5,970 bases of DNA from an uncultured Ectothiorhodospiraceae bacterium (GCA_947258945.1 CAMYKJ010000075.1:1-5970), one strand, 5' to 3'; positions 1 to 5,836 are shown, numbered from the stretch's first letter. Notes: generated by a model from the sequence alone, not told the origin. Translations and numbers: made by a program.

Positions 1-659
1 CCGGTTTGTGCGGCATCGAGACGCTGGTGACTGCGCAGGGCGAACGCATCCATCATGGTGCGGGAAATGCCGAAGCGATGCGCGAGAATTTCGGCCGTCT
101 GGCCCATGGACAGGCCCACAACCGGGTCAGTCAGACCCCGCAGCAGTGCAATCACCGGTTTGAAATGACCCGGACGCAGCGCACCCAGTGTCTTCAGTTT
201 TGCCCCCGGTGTGCGTGCCGCCGCGAGCGCGGCCAGCCAGTTGACCATGGTGTCGTTATAGAGGACGGGCGCACGACTCATGGCCTCGACGCCGCCCGCC
301 AGCACCAGACTGGAACGGCCGCTGGCAATATTCTGTGCGGCGGAATCGATGGACTGCATCCCGGAGGCACAGTTGCGCTGCACGGTCCAGGCAGTCACCC
401 GGTCACCGCAACCGAGTCGCAGGGCGGCGACACGGCCGATATTGGCCTCGTCCGGACTGGGCATCATGCAACCGAGGATCACTTCATCGAGTTCGCCGGC
501 ATCGAACGGCTGGCGTGCAAGCAGCGGTCGCCCGGCAGCCACGGCCAGGTCGGCGGCGGCGAACGGACCGGGTTTGCCTCGTGCTTTCAGAAACGGCGTA
601 CGGCCACCATCAACTACATAGACTGGCCGGCCACCCCATCCAGACTGTCGTTCCCCCAT
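1..659 (-). CDS. Acetyl-CoA C-acyltransferase (thiolase), N-terminal 219 residues, cut by the left window edge
   Basis: Reading the minus strand from ATG at 659 gives 219 uninterrupted codons up to the edge. The protein starts MGERQSGWGGRPVYVVDGGRT; the part from RPVYVVDG on resembles the usual thiolase N-terminus. Catalytic cysteine is Cys97 in NCASGMQS, followed by the thiolase-typical AGGVEAMSRAP (residues 121-131) and later GLSMGQTAE and RSHQR. Thiolases cleave 3-ketoacyl-CoA with CoA to acetyl-CoA and a shortened acyl-CoA, the last step of beta-oxidation; the remaining catalytic His and second Cys would lie beyond the edge. The region around residues 150-183 resembles the loop of FadI-type enzymes more than short acetoacetyl-CoA thiolases, but I do not assign a symbol. 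The start at 659 has AAGGAG eight bases upstream. An in-frame ATG at 713 with an identical RBS, made by the tandem duplication, could add 18 residues. The gene overlaps the 3' end of fadE by 46 bases (100 if the upstream start is used), suggesting translational coupling. Confidence 0.93.
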   Translation of the reverse strand, partial: MGERQSGWGGRPVYVVDGGRTPFLKARGKPGPFAAADLAVAAGRPLLARQPFDAGELDEVILGCMMPSPDEANIGRVAALRLGCGDRVTAWTVQRNCASGMQSIDSAAQNIASGRSSLVLAGGVEAMSRAPVLYNDTMVNWLAALAAARTPGAKLKTLGALRPGHFKPVIALLRGLTDPVVGLSMGQTAEILAHRFGISRTMMDAFALRSHQRLDAAQT

Positions 660-3142
660 GCATCTTGCTCCTTGGTGAGGCCGGCCACCCCATCCAGACT
701 GTCGTTCCCCCATGCATCTTGCTCCTTGGTGAAATATTCAGGCGGAAATTCGTCCACCTGTATAACAAGCTTGCGTGCTGTAATAGCGTCGCATATCGCT
801 TCGGCTTCCTGTTCGCTGATGACATCAGCCTTGACGCCATCGGCAATCGAGTCTTCCGGGTCACCCTTGGGCAGTGCGCCGGTTTTCATGGCCTGACGCA
901 GTTTCCGTATGGCCGCCTCGGCTGCGACGCTCTTGACCAGCGCGTCTTCGAGACGTGCAACGGCTTCGTTGTTGTCAACGGGAATATACACACCTTCCGT
1001 CAGGCGGTCACGCAGGTCGCCGGGTTGCATGAGGATGTCCGCCACGCGCTGACCGAGCGCGTCGTCGGGACGTCGATACGGTTTGCCGAGCGGGAAAGTC
1101 AGCAGACGTGCCACCCCGGCCATGAACCGGCCGGGCAGGTTGTTGAGCACCTCAAACAGACGCACCTGGCCGTGGTACAGGAGATCCTGGCAGGCCCATT
1201 CCAGTAACGGCAGTTCATCGTCCGGTGAACCATTGTCATAGTGATGCTTGAGGACGGCACTGCCCAGGTACAGATAACTCAGTACGTCACCCAGGCGTCC
1301 GGATATTGACTCCTTGCGCTTGAGTCCGCCGCCGAGTGTCATCAGCACGATCTCGGAGGTAACGGCAAAGGCCAGGCTCATGCGTGCGAACTGCCGGTAG
1401 TACCGGGCTGTCACGCCATGTTGCGGCGAACCCAGCAGCCGGCCGCGGGTGACCGTATGGAACAGGCTGCGGCTGAAGTTGCTCATGACATGTGCGCCGT
1501 GGCCGAGCAGCGCACGATCGAATGCATCCACGTCATTGGCGGCCGTGGCCTCCATCTCGCTGAACAGGAACGGGTGACAGCGGATCGCGCCCTGGCCGAA
1601 GATAATCAGGTTACGCGTGAGTATGTTTGCGCCTTCCACGGTGATGGCAATCGGCAGCGCCTGGTAGGAGCGTGCGATGAAATTCGACGGCCCCATGCTG
1701 ATGCCGCGACCGCCGAGAATGTCCATGCCGTCGTTCATGATGATGCGCATGCGCTCGGTGAGGTGATACTTGATGATGGCCGAGGCCACGGATGGCTCCT
1801 CACCGCTGTCCAGTGCGGCGCTGGTAAAGCCGCGCGTGGCGTTCATCATGTAGGTGAGACCGCCGATGCGCGCCAGTACTTCGCTGACGCCTTCGAACTT
1901 GCCGATCGGGACCTTGAACTGCTTGCGTACCGCGGCATAGGCACCGACGCTGCGACTGATAAACTTACCGGCCGCGGTGCTCAGCGCCGGCAGCGAGATG
2001 GCGCGGCCAACCGACAGGCAGTTCATCAGCATACGCCAGCCCTGACCCACGTAGTCCTGCCCGCCGATGACCCAGTCCATCGGGATGAAGACATCCTTGC
2101 CGCGGTTCGGACCGTTCATGAAGGCCTGGCTCATCGGGTAGTGACGGCTGCCGATTTCAACGCCGGGCGTATCGGTTGGAATCAGTGCGAGTGTGATGCC
2201 GATGTCTTCCTCGTCACCGATCAGGTGGTCCGGGTCATGCAGCTGGAAGGCCAGGCCAAGCAGGGTGGCCACCGGTCCCAGTGTGATATAGCGCTTTTCC
2301 CAGTTCAGACGGATGCCAAGCACATCGTCCCTGCCGTCGAAGTGCTGGCGGCAGACGACGCCGCTGTCCGGCATGGAGGCCGCATCACTGCCGGCGTCCG
2401 GACCGGTCAGGGCAAAGCAGGGGATATCCGTACCCTTTGCCAGGCGCGGCAGGTAATGATCCTTCTGTTTCTCGGTGCCGTAGGTCAGCAACAGCTCGGC
2501 CGGGCCAAGCGAATTCGGCACCATGACGGTGACGCCGGCCGAGATACTGCGGCTGGCAACCTTCATGACGATGGCTGAATGGGCATTGGCGGAAAACTCG
2601 AGCCCGCCGTAGCGTTTCGGGATGATCATGCCGAAGAAGCCTTCCTGCTTGAGGAACTCCCAGGTCTCGGGTGTGAGGTCATGCCGTTCCTCGGTGATCT
2701 CCCAGTCACTGACCATGCTGCACAGCGTTTCGGTTGGCCCGTCGACGAAGGCCTGTTCCTCGGTGGTGAGCGCCGGTGCGGAGTAACCCAGCATGTGATG
2801 CCAGTCGGGTCGTCCGCTGAACAGCTCCGCCTCCCACCACACTGTGCCTGCCTCCAGTGCCTCGCGTTCGGTGTCGGACATGCCGGGCATGATCCTGCGG
2901 TACAGCGCCAGCAGTGGCCCGGTCACCAGGGACTGGCGCACGGGGGTGAAGACGAGCAACACCGCGACGGGGATAAACAGGCCCCACGCCGGGAACAGCA
3001 CCCAGGCGGGGGGTGCATGCAGGAGGGTCCAGCCACTCAACAGGATGGCGAGGGCGGCGGTCCACAGGTAGCGTGAGGCGTGCCGGGCCATGAGCAGGCC
3101 GAGGACGGTGAGTACCACCAGCACTTCAATCATCCAGATCAT
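614..3142 (-). CDS. fadE: FadE-type membrane-associated long-chain acyl-CoA dehydrogenase
   Basis: This is an 842-residue acyl-CoA dehydrogenase, close to the size of E. coli FadE (about 814). It performs the first, FAD-dependent step of beta-oxidation, making trans-2-enoyl-CoA. The N-terminus is hydrophobic, with segments at about residues 4-18 and 28-66, suggesting inner-membrane association. A FadE-typical ERxALEAGTVWWEAELFSG stretch follows (about 93-110). The FAD/substrate loop CFALTGPDAGSD is at about 242-253. TVEGANILTR at about 501-510 holds the presumed catalytic base Glu503, followed by the FadE signature FGQGAIRCHP. The C-terminal 300 residues belong to the FadE-specific extension. 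Start choice: GTG at 3151 overlaps the AGGAG at 3151-3155, whereas ATG at 3142 lies eight bases from it, so I chose 3142; ATG at 3133 is also possible. Oddity: the last 40 residues hold an 18-residue tandem repeat from the DNA duplication, giving a tail probably absent from relatives. Its 3' end overlaps the thiolase start. Confidence 0.96.
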   Translation of the reverse strand: MIWMIEVLVVLTVLGLLMARHASRYLWTAALAILLSGWTLLHAPPAWVLFPAWGLFIPVAVLLVFTPVRQSLVTGPLLALYRRIMPGMSDTEREALEAGTVWWEAELFSGRPDWHHMLGYSAPALTTEEQAFVDGPTETLCSMVSDWEITEERHDLTPETWEFLKQEGFFGMIIPKRYGGLEFSANAHSAIVMKVASRSISAGVTVMVPNSLGPAELLLTYGTEKQKDHYLPRLAKGTDIPCFALTGPDAGSDAASMPDSGVVCRQHFDGRDDVLGIRLNWEKRYITLGPVATLLGLAFQLHDPDHLIGDEEDIGITLALIPTDTPGVEIGSRHYPMSQAFMNGPNRGKDVFIPMDWVIGGQDYVGQGWRMLMNCLSVGRAISLPALSTAAGKFISRSVGAYAAVRKQFKVPIGKFEGVSEVLARIGGLTYMMNATRGFTSAALDSGEEPSVASAIIKYHLTERMRIIMNDGMDILGGRGISMGPSNFIARSYQALPIAITVEGANILTRNLIIFGQGAIRCHPFLFSEMEATAANDVDAFDRALLGHGAHVMSNFSRSLFHTVTRGRLLGSPQHGVTARYYRQFARMSLAFAVTSEIVLMTLGGGLKRKESISGRLGDVLSYLYLGSAVLKHHYDNGSPDDELPLLEWACQDLLYHGQVRLFEVLNNLPGRFMAGVARLLTFPLGKPYRRPDDALGQRVADILMQPGDLRDRLTEGVYIPVDNNEAVARLEDALVKSVAAEAAIRKLRQAMKTGALPKGDPEDSIADGVKADVISEQEAEAICDAITARKLVIQVDEFPPEYFTKEQDAWGNDSLDGVAGLTKEQDAWGNDSLDGVAGQSM
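668..673 (-). promoter_or_regulatory. Ribosome binding site for the thiolase start at 659
   Basis: The minus strand reads AAGGAG, eight bases before the ATG at 659. This spacing favours 659 over the ATG at 663, which is only four bases away, is in a different frame and leads to a 17-codon dead end. Confidence 0.75.
722..727 (-). promoter_or_regulatory. Duplicated ribosome binding site for an alternative thiolase start at 713
   Basis: This is the copy of AAGGAG in the second 54-bp unit, again eight bases before an ATG (713) that is in frame with the thiolase. Initiation here would add the residues MGERQSGWGGRPHQGARC ahead of the start at 659. Nothing in the sequence decides which start is used; both may be. 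Confidence 0.55.
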
Positions 3143-3150
3143 GTCAATCA

Positions 3151-3155
3151 CTCCT
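3151..3155 (-). promoter_or_regulatory. Ribosome binding site deciding the fadE start
   Basis: The minus strand reads CCAGGAGTGATTGACATG. AGGAG is eight bases before the ATG at 3142. The GTG at 3151, which would give the longest reading frame, overlaps this site and is therefore unlikely to be the start. Confidence 0.7.
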
Positions 3156-3206
3156 GGTCCAGCAATTTATTCACGAAAATCAATTACTACCGATTTGACA
3201 CAGAAA

Positions 3207-3235
3207 TGGCCGGCGAGTTGCAGGGTGGCCGGCCA
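3207..3235 (-). other. GC-rich hairpin in the fadE leader
   Basis: TGGCCGGC (3207-3214) and GCCGGCCA (3228-3235) form a perfect 8-bp stem around a 13-base loop. No T-run follows on either strand, so it is not a convincing intrinsic terminator for the aminotransferase gene ending at 3299. It lies in the 156-bp gap upstream of fadE and may be an mRNA leader structure or protein-binding dyad; function unknown. Confidence 0.4.
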
Positions 3236-3243
3236 GACGGTCC

Positions 3244-3271
3244 ACTATATCAACAGGCTATCGGCAGTCCG
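3244..3271 (-). promoter_or_regulatory. Weak candidate fadE promoter
   Basis: On the minus strand TATAGT (3249-3244, five of six matches to the -10 consensus) lies 16 bases after CGGACT (3271-3266, a poor -35). A perfect dyad CAGTC-CGT-GACTG at 3265-3277 overlaps the -35 and could be an operator. The match is modest and the site is only a suggestion. I see no convincing E. coli FadR-type operator in this gap. Confidence 0.25.
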
Positions 3272-3298
3272 TGACTGAAACTAAGGGCGGTACGGGCA

Positions 3299-4420
3299 TC
3301 AGCCGTGCAGCAGTTCCAGCGCGGTGAACAGCTTTTTCCGCGGCGTGTAGTAATGCGGCGAGAAGCGCACACCACCACCACGCAGGGCGCAGGCCACGCC
3401 GGCAGCGCGCAGCAGGTCGAACAGGGATGCAGATGACTCGCGGTGCGGGCGGAACGTGACGATGCCCGCATGCCGGTCCGCCTCCATCGGTGTAATGATT
3501 TCGAAGTCGTCTGTATGGGCCTGCAGCCAGTCGAGTATAAAGCGCGTGTTCTCCATAACGCATTGCTCAACCGTCTGCATGCCGGTCTCCTGCAGCAGGC
3601 CGAGACTCGCATGCAGGGCGTGGATGCCGGTCATGTTGGGGCTGCCGCATTCGAAACGGCGCGCGCTGGCGGCCACCTGGCGGGAATGGCTGTCGAAGTC
3701 GAGGTAGTTTTCCAGCATGTGCCAGCCATACTGCCTCAGCATGAGTGTGTCCATGACCTCCCTGCGGCAATAAAACAGTGCCAGGCCCTCGGGACCCAGC
3801 ATCCACTTGTGGCCGTCTGCCATGACGAAATCGGCCAAACAGGCCTGTGCGTCAAAGCGGATGGCACCGAGGCTCTGGATGGCATCGACGCAAAACAGGA
3901 TGCCGCGTTCGCGGCAGGCCGTACCCAGTTGTGGCAGATCGAGTCGCAAACCGGTGCCGTACTGCACGGCGCTGACCGACAGCACACGCGTACGTTCATC
4001 CATGGCGTTGAGCAGGGCGGCCTCGGGTGAGTCGCCGTCCACGAGACTGATCTGCCGGGTGGTCACGCCGAGCGTGTCGAGCGACTCCCATACAATCCGG
4101 TTGGAGGGAAATTCCTGGTCGCTGATGATGACATTGTCCCCGGATTCCCAGGGCAGGCCCCAGGCCACCACCGACAGGGCCTCCGAGGTATTCTTCAGCA
4201 GCGCGATTTCGTCGGTAGAGGCTGCATTGATGAGTTGGCGTAACTGTTCCCGCAGTTGTGCCTCCGTTTCCAGCCAGCCGGTATAGTTGCGCGAGCCCTG
4301 ACGTGCATTCTCGCCGGCAAAGTCCCGCACGGCGGCAGCGGTGCGGCGCGGCCAGGGCGCCACGGCCGCATGGTTCAGGTAGATGACGTCATCATCGAGC
4401 TCGAAGTCGGATTCATGCAT
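3299..4420 (-). CDS. Class-V aminotransferase-fold PLP-dependent enzyme, substrate unknown
   Basis: The 373-residue product is a full-length fold-type I PLP enzyme of the aminotransferase class V group (relatives include NifS/SufS cysteine desulfurases, isopenicillin-N epimerase and kynureninase). The N-terminal LNHAAVAPWPRRT is the substrate-side loop typical of the group. KNTSEAL (76-82) should bind the PLP phosphate, Asp179 in CVDAIQS the pyridine nitrogen, and Lys205 in DGHKWMLGPEG forms the Schiff base. RFECGSPN (255-262) and RFSPHYYTP (352-360) are further group motifs; Arg352 may bind a substrate carboxylate. The RxGHHC loop carrying the cysteine desulfurase nucleophile is absent (ALRGGGVRFSPHYY instead), so a desulfurase role is unlikely. 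It seems cytosolic, with no signal peptide or membrane segment. ATG at 4420 is preceded by AGGGGA at 4431-4436, ten bases away. It is divergent from the transpeptidase gene and ends 157 bp before fadE on the same strand; no clear terminator separates them. Confidence 0.92.
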   Translation of the reverse strand: MHESDFELDDDVIYLNHAAVAPWPRRTAAAVRDFAGENARQGSRNYTGWLETEAQLREQLRQLINAASTDEIALLKNTSEALSVVAWGLPWESGDNVIISDQEFPSNRIVWESLDTLGVTTRQISLVDGDSPEAALLNAMDERTRVLSVSAVQYGTGLRLDLPQLGTACRERGILFCVDAIQSLGAIRFDAQACLADFVMADGHKWMLGPEGLALFYCRREVMDTLMLRQYGWHMLENYLDFDSHSRQVAASARRFECGSPNMTGIHALHASLGLLQETGMQTVEQCVMENTRFILDWLQAHTDDFEIITPMEADRHAGIVTFRPHRESSASLFDLLRAAGVACALRGGGVRFSPHYYTPRKKLFTALELLHG

Positions 4421-4444
4421 CTGCCCCGTTTCCCCTGCTGTGCA

Positions 4445-4474
4445 CTGACTTGATATGAATGATACGGGTAGAAT
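4445..4474 (+). promoter_or_regulatory. Predicted promoter for the L,D-transpeptidase gene
   Basis: CTGACT (4445-4450, four of six to TTGACA) and TAGAAT (4469-4474, five of six to TATAAT) are 18 bases apart. Transcription would start near 4481, about 30 bases before the ATG at 4512. The -10 lies inside the dyad at 4465-4479. Confidence 0.5.
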
Positions 4475-4487
4475 ACCCGCCAGTCAT
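4459..4487 (-). promoter_or_regulatory. Predicted promoter for the aminotransferase gene
   Basis: On the minus strand ATGACT (4487-4482, four of six to TTGACA) and TATCAT (4464-4459, five of six to TATAAT) are exactly 17 bases apart. Transcription would start near 4452, about 30 bases before the ATG at 4420. It overlaps the opposing promoter, so the two probably compete for polymerase. Confidence 0.5.
4465..4479. promoter_or_regulatory. Perfect dyad shared by the two divergent promoters
   Basis: CGGGTA-GAA-TACCCG is a perfect 6-bp inverted repeat with a 3-base centre. It fills most of the spacer of the minus-strand promoter and covers the -10 of the plus-strand promoter. That position fits an operator for a dimeric regulator acting on both genes, but no known regulator motif is recognised and chance is possible. 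Confidence 0.4.
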
Positions 4488-4511
4488 TGCCCTGCCGACA
4501 CCGGATAATTG

Positions 4512-5063
4512 ATGATATCTATAACGTATCGACTGTTGATCTGCCTGCTGCTCCTGCTCACGCTGCGCCCGGCCGCTGCCGGTGACGTGAAACTGGTCAT
4601 CGATACCCGGCTTGCAACGCTGACGGTTCTGGAGGAGGGCGCCGTTATCCAGCAGTTCGACAATATCGCGATTGGCCGTTTCGGCACCACCCGTTACAAG
4701 AAAATGGGGGACAACCGGACGCCGCTCGGCATCTTCCGCATCGGCTGGATCACGCAGGAAACGCGCTATCACCGGTTTATGGGCATCGATTACCCGGATA
4801 TGCAGACGGCCTCCAGGGCGCTGTTCGATGACACCATCGATTTCTCGCTGTGGGAGCGGGTACGGCGTGATGTCGACGCCGGCAAGACCCCGTCGCAGAA
4901 GACGCCACTGGGCGGTTACCTCGGGATTCATGGCATCGGGGAGGGGGATATCGAGGTGCACCGGGAATTCAACTGGACCAATGGCTGCGTCGCCCTCACC
5001 AACGAGCAGATCGACCGCCTGGCGGAGTGGGTCACGGTCGGTACCGAGGTGGAAATTCGCTGA
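4512..5063 (+). CDS. Exported YkuD-family L,D-transpeptidase (catalytic Cys159)
   Basis: The 183-residue protein begins with a signal peptide (MISITYRLL, a Leu-rich core, then RPAAA-GD; likely cleavage after residue 23-24), so the enzyme should act in the periplasm. The rest is one YkuD domain: DNRTPLGIFRI (67-77) is the conserved TPxGxF segment, His140 is in GIHGIGEGD, and the nucleophile Cys159 is in NWTNGCVALTN. The position usually filled by His or Arg before Gly-Cys is Asn here. Such enzymes use a cysteine thioester on the tetrapeptide stem to make 3-3 crosslinks or attach Braun-type lipoproteins; the related DpaA (YafK) instead detaches them. There is no LysM domain, unlike E. coli ErfK/YbiS. 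An in-frame TTG at 4509 is less likely than ATG at 4512; only a weak GGAT precedes the start. The lipoprotein gene follows 116 bp downstream on the same strand, which makes that lipoprotein a plausible substrate. Confidence 0.92.
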   Translation: MISITYRLLICLLLLLTLRPAAAGDVKLVIDTRLATLTVLEEGAVIQQFDNIAIGRFGTTRYKKMGDNRTPLGIFRIGWITQETRYHRFMGIDYPDMQTASRALFDDTIDFSLWERVRRDVDAGKTPSQKTPLGGYLGIHGIGEGDIEVHREFNWTNGCVALTNEQIDRLAEWVTVGTEVEIR

Positions 5064-5075
5064 TTGGCGACACCT

Positions 5076-5103
5076 TTGAACTCAGGCAGTTATCGGTTAG
5101 CAT
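5076..5103 (+). promoter_or_regulatory. Candidate promoter for the lipoprotein gene
   Basis: TTGAAC (5076-5081) and TAGCAT (5098-5103) are 16 bases apart, each four of six to consensus. This gives a leader of about 70 bases containing a small hairpin, GCCAG-GCCG-CTGGC (5107-5120). I see no terminator after the transpeptidase gene, so read-through from upstream is also possible. Confidence 0.35.
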
Positions 5104-5168
5104 ACGGCCAGGCCGCTGGCATTGTCCGACTGAGACGGGCAGATGGCTGGCTGTTAATTGACTCACTC

Positions 5169-5174
5169 AGGAGG
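5169..5174 (+). promoter_or_regulatory. Strong ribosome binding site of the lipoprotein gene
   Basis: A perfect AGGAGG lies five bases before the ATG at 5180. It fixes the start at 5180 rather than the internal ATG at 5228 and fits high-level expression, as usual for abundant Lpp-type proteins. Confidence 0.85.
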
Positions 5175-5179
5175 ACACA

Positions 5180-5464
5180 ATGTCTGAATCAACTCTCTCC
5201 CGTTATCGCAAACAGGGCCTGATAATCATGGCCGCTGGCCTGATCGGTTTGTCCGGTTGTGCCACGACCGGTAATGCAGACCTGGACGCACTCAAGTCCC
5301 GGGTCGAGGCCGCCAGCGCCGATGCGGCTGCAGCCAAGGCCGATGCCGCATCTGCCAAGGCCACGGCCGCCGATGCACTGCGCATTGCCAACGAGGCCAA
5401 GGCCCAGTCTGACGATACCGAAATGCGTATCGACCGCATGTTCAAGAAAGCCATGCACAAGTAA
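5180..5464 (+). CDS. Lpp/OprI-type alanine-zipper outer-membrane lipoprotein
   Basis: The 94-residue protein has a type II signal sequence (RYRK, then a hydrophobic stretch at 14-24) and a lipobox LSGC with the lipidated Cys27, giving a mature protein of 68 residues. Asp is absent at position +2 after the cysteine (sequence C-A-T-T), so Lol sorting to the outer membrane is expected. The mature part is a heptad-like, Ala-rich helix (for example AASADAAAAKADAASAK, 44-60) that should form a coiled-coil trimer. The C-terminus RIDRMFKKAMHK resembles the end of Pseudomonas OprI and finishes in Lys94, the residue that Lpp of E. coli uses for covalent linkage to peptidoglycan. Function by family: tether between outer membrane and cell wall. 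Actual covalent attachment is inferred from the terminal lysine and the neighbouring transpeptidase. It is followed closely by a strong terminator. Confidence 0.93.
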   Translation: MSESTLSRYRKQGLIIMAAGLIGLSGCATTGNADLDALKSRVEAASADAAAAKADAASAKATAADALRIANEAKAQSDDTEMRIDRMFKKAMHK

Positions 5465-5488
5465 TACCCGGCATTACGGTGTTACATC

Positions 5489-5512
5489 AAAGCCCCTTCG
5501 GGGGCTTTTTTT
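5489..5512 (+). terminator. Strong intrinsic terminator of the lipoprotein gene
   Basis: AAAGCCCC (5489-5496 with the leading bases) pairs with GGGGCTTT (5501-5508) around a stable TTCG tetraloop, and a run of seven T (5506-5512) follows. It lies 24 bases after the stop codon. On the minus strand the stem is followed by only a short T stretch, so it acts mainly on the plus strand. Confidence 0.95.
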
Positions 5513-5532
5513 ATTGTCTTGCCTTGCAGTGC

Positions 5533-5613
5533 ACAGAGGGTAACAATTCCTCGGTTCTAATCCCGTCAGGCTTTGCCGGTACCGCAGTTTTGCCCCGCTG
5601 TTACTTCCTCTGT
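5533..5613. repeat. Imperfect inverted repeat, 13-bp arms
   Basis: ACAGAGGGTAACA (5533-5545) is complementary to TGTTACTTCCTCTGT (5599-5613) except for two extra bases in the right arm. The 53-base interior contains the 8-bp palindrome CGGTACCG (5577-5584). The right arm shares its last three bases with the REP-like unit. It may be a small nonautonomous element remnant or an RNA structure; no family is recognised. Confidence 0.45.
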
Positions 5614-5637
5614 AGGAGCGCCTTGCCGGCGCGAATA
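5611..5637 (+). repeat. REP-like hairpin of the GTAGGAGCG type
   Basis: TGTAGGAGCGCC, a short loop, then GGCGCGAATAA contains the 5-bp stem GCGCC/GGCGC (5618-5622 and 5628-5632) with the asymmetric GTAG head. This head-and-stem arrangement resembles REP sequences in many gammaproteobacteria, which are mobilised by RAYT transposases. Only one copy is in the window. Confidence 0.6.
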
Positions 5638-5646
5638 ATTTTCGAT

Positions 5647-5798
5647 GTCATTCCCGCGCAGGCTGGAATCCAGCGATAAACAGGGAAGTGGATGCGGAAT
5701 TAGAGGCTGGCTGAAGAGTGGTGCACTGAAATGTGTTGTTGAGTATTTATACCGAGGCTGCAGTCTCCGGGCTGGATTCCCGCCTGCGCGGGAATGAC
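5647..5798. mobile_element. 152-bp putative nonautonomous element bounded by 28-bp inverted repeats
   Basis: The left arm (5647-5674, beginning GTCATTCCCGCGCAGG) and the right arm (5771-5798, ending GCGCGGGAATGAC) are reverse complements with one mismatch in 28 bases. Each arm is itself a partial palindrome of the ATTCCCGC-GCGGGAAT type, a repeat family widespread in proteobacteria and resembling the Neisseria dRS3/NEMIS ends. The 96-bp core has no coding capacity. The paired inverted layout fits a MITE or BIME-like unit; two independent insertions are also possible. No clear target-site duplication is seen. Confidence 0.6.
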
Positions 5799-5809
5799 GT
5801 GCTATTTTA

Positions 5810-5836
5810 TTCTCTGTGTTCTCTGTGTTCTCTGTG
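5810..5836. repeat. Three perfect tandem copies of TTCTCTGTG
   Basis: Three 9-base units follow one another without a change (5810-5818, 5819-5827, 5828-5836). They lead into a pyrimidine-rich stretch with TTTGCG motifs (5854-5876). Read on the other strand the units are CACAGAGAA, matching a known style of dispersed bacterial intergenic repeat. There is no sign of translation. Confidence 0.85.

Larger units (their letters stand above)
625..732. repeat. Perfect 54-bp tandem duplication (625-678 and 679-732)
   Basis: The two 54-base units are identical by eye, beginning GGCCGGCCACCCC and ending CTCCTTGGTGA on the plus strand; identity stops at once on both sides. The length is 18 codons, so every minus-strand frame stays open. 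In FadE it gives TKEQDAWGNDSLDGVAGL twice in the last 40 residues. In the thiolase frame it repeats the AAGGAG ribosome binding site and the ATG start. The perfect identity suggests a recent event or an assembly artefact. Confidence 0.97.

Noticed and set aside
610..864. 84-codon minus-strand frame through the tandem duplication (with MHGGTTVWMGWPASP repeated)
   Set aside because: It is the third frame of the duplicated unit inside fadE; it stays open only because the repeat length is divisible by three, and its ATG at 663 is too close to the ribosome binding site.
6..1207. Long open frames on the plus strand opposite the thiolase and the fadE 3' end
   Set aside because: They are antisense to clear thiolase and FadE coding sequence, carry no recognisable domains, have Arg/His/Gly-rich shadow composition and lack ribosome binding sites.
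1418..3076. Large plus-strand open frames opposite fadE (386 and 165 codons)
   Set aside because: They mirror the high-GC codon structure of fadE on the other strand; composition is rich in His, Asp and Gly with no motif, and FadE is certain.
3207..3235. Hairpin as an intrinsic terminator of the aminotransferase gene
   Set aside because: The stem is good but no T-run follows on the minus strand, so termination there is not supported.
4450..4474. TTGATA (4450-4455) as the -35 of the transpeptidase promoter
   Set aside because: It matches the consensus well but is only 13 bases from TAGAAT, too close for a sigma-70 promoter; CTGACT at 4445 has workable spacing.
4413..4961. 182-codon minus-strand frame overlapping the transpeptidase gene
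   Set aside because: It is antisense to a well-supported YkuD domain and runs through the divergent promoter region; its sequence has no recognisable features.
5479..5679. 66-codon plus-strand frame in the spacer
   Set aside because: It begins before the terminator hairpin, reads through it and the REP and ATTCCCGC repeats, and ends inside the left arm region; no ribosome binding site is present.
5638..5808. ATTTT on both sides of the 152-bp element as a target-site duplication
   Set aside because: The copies lie four and five bases outside the inverted repeats and are short AT-rich words expected by chance.
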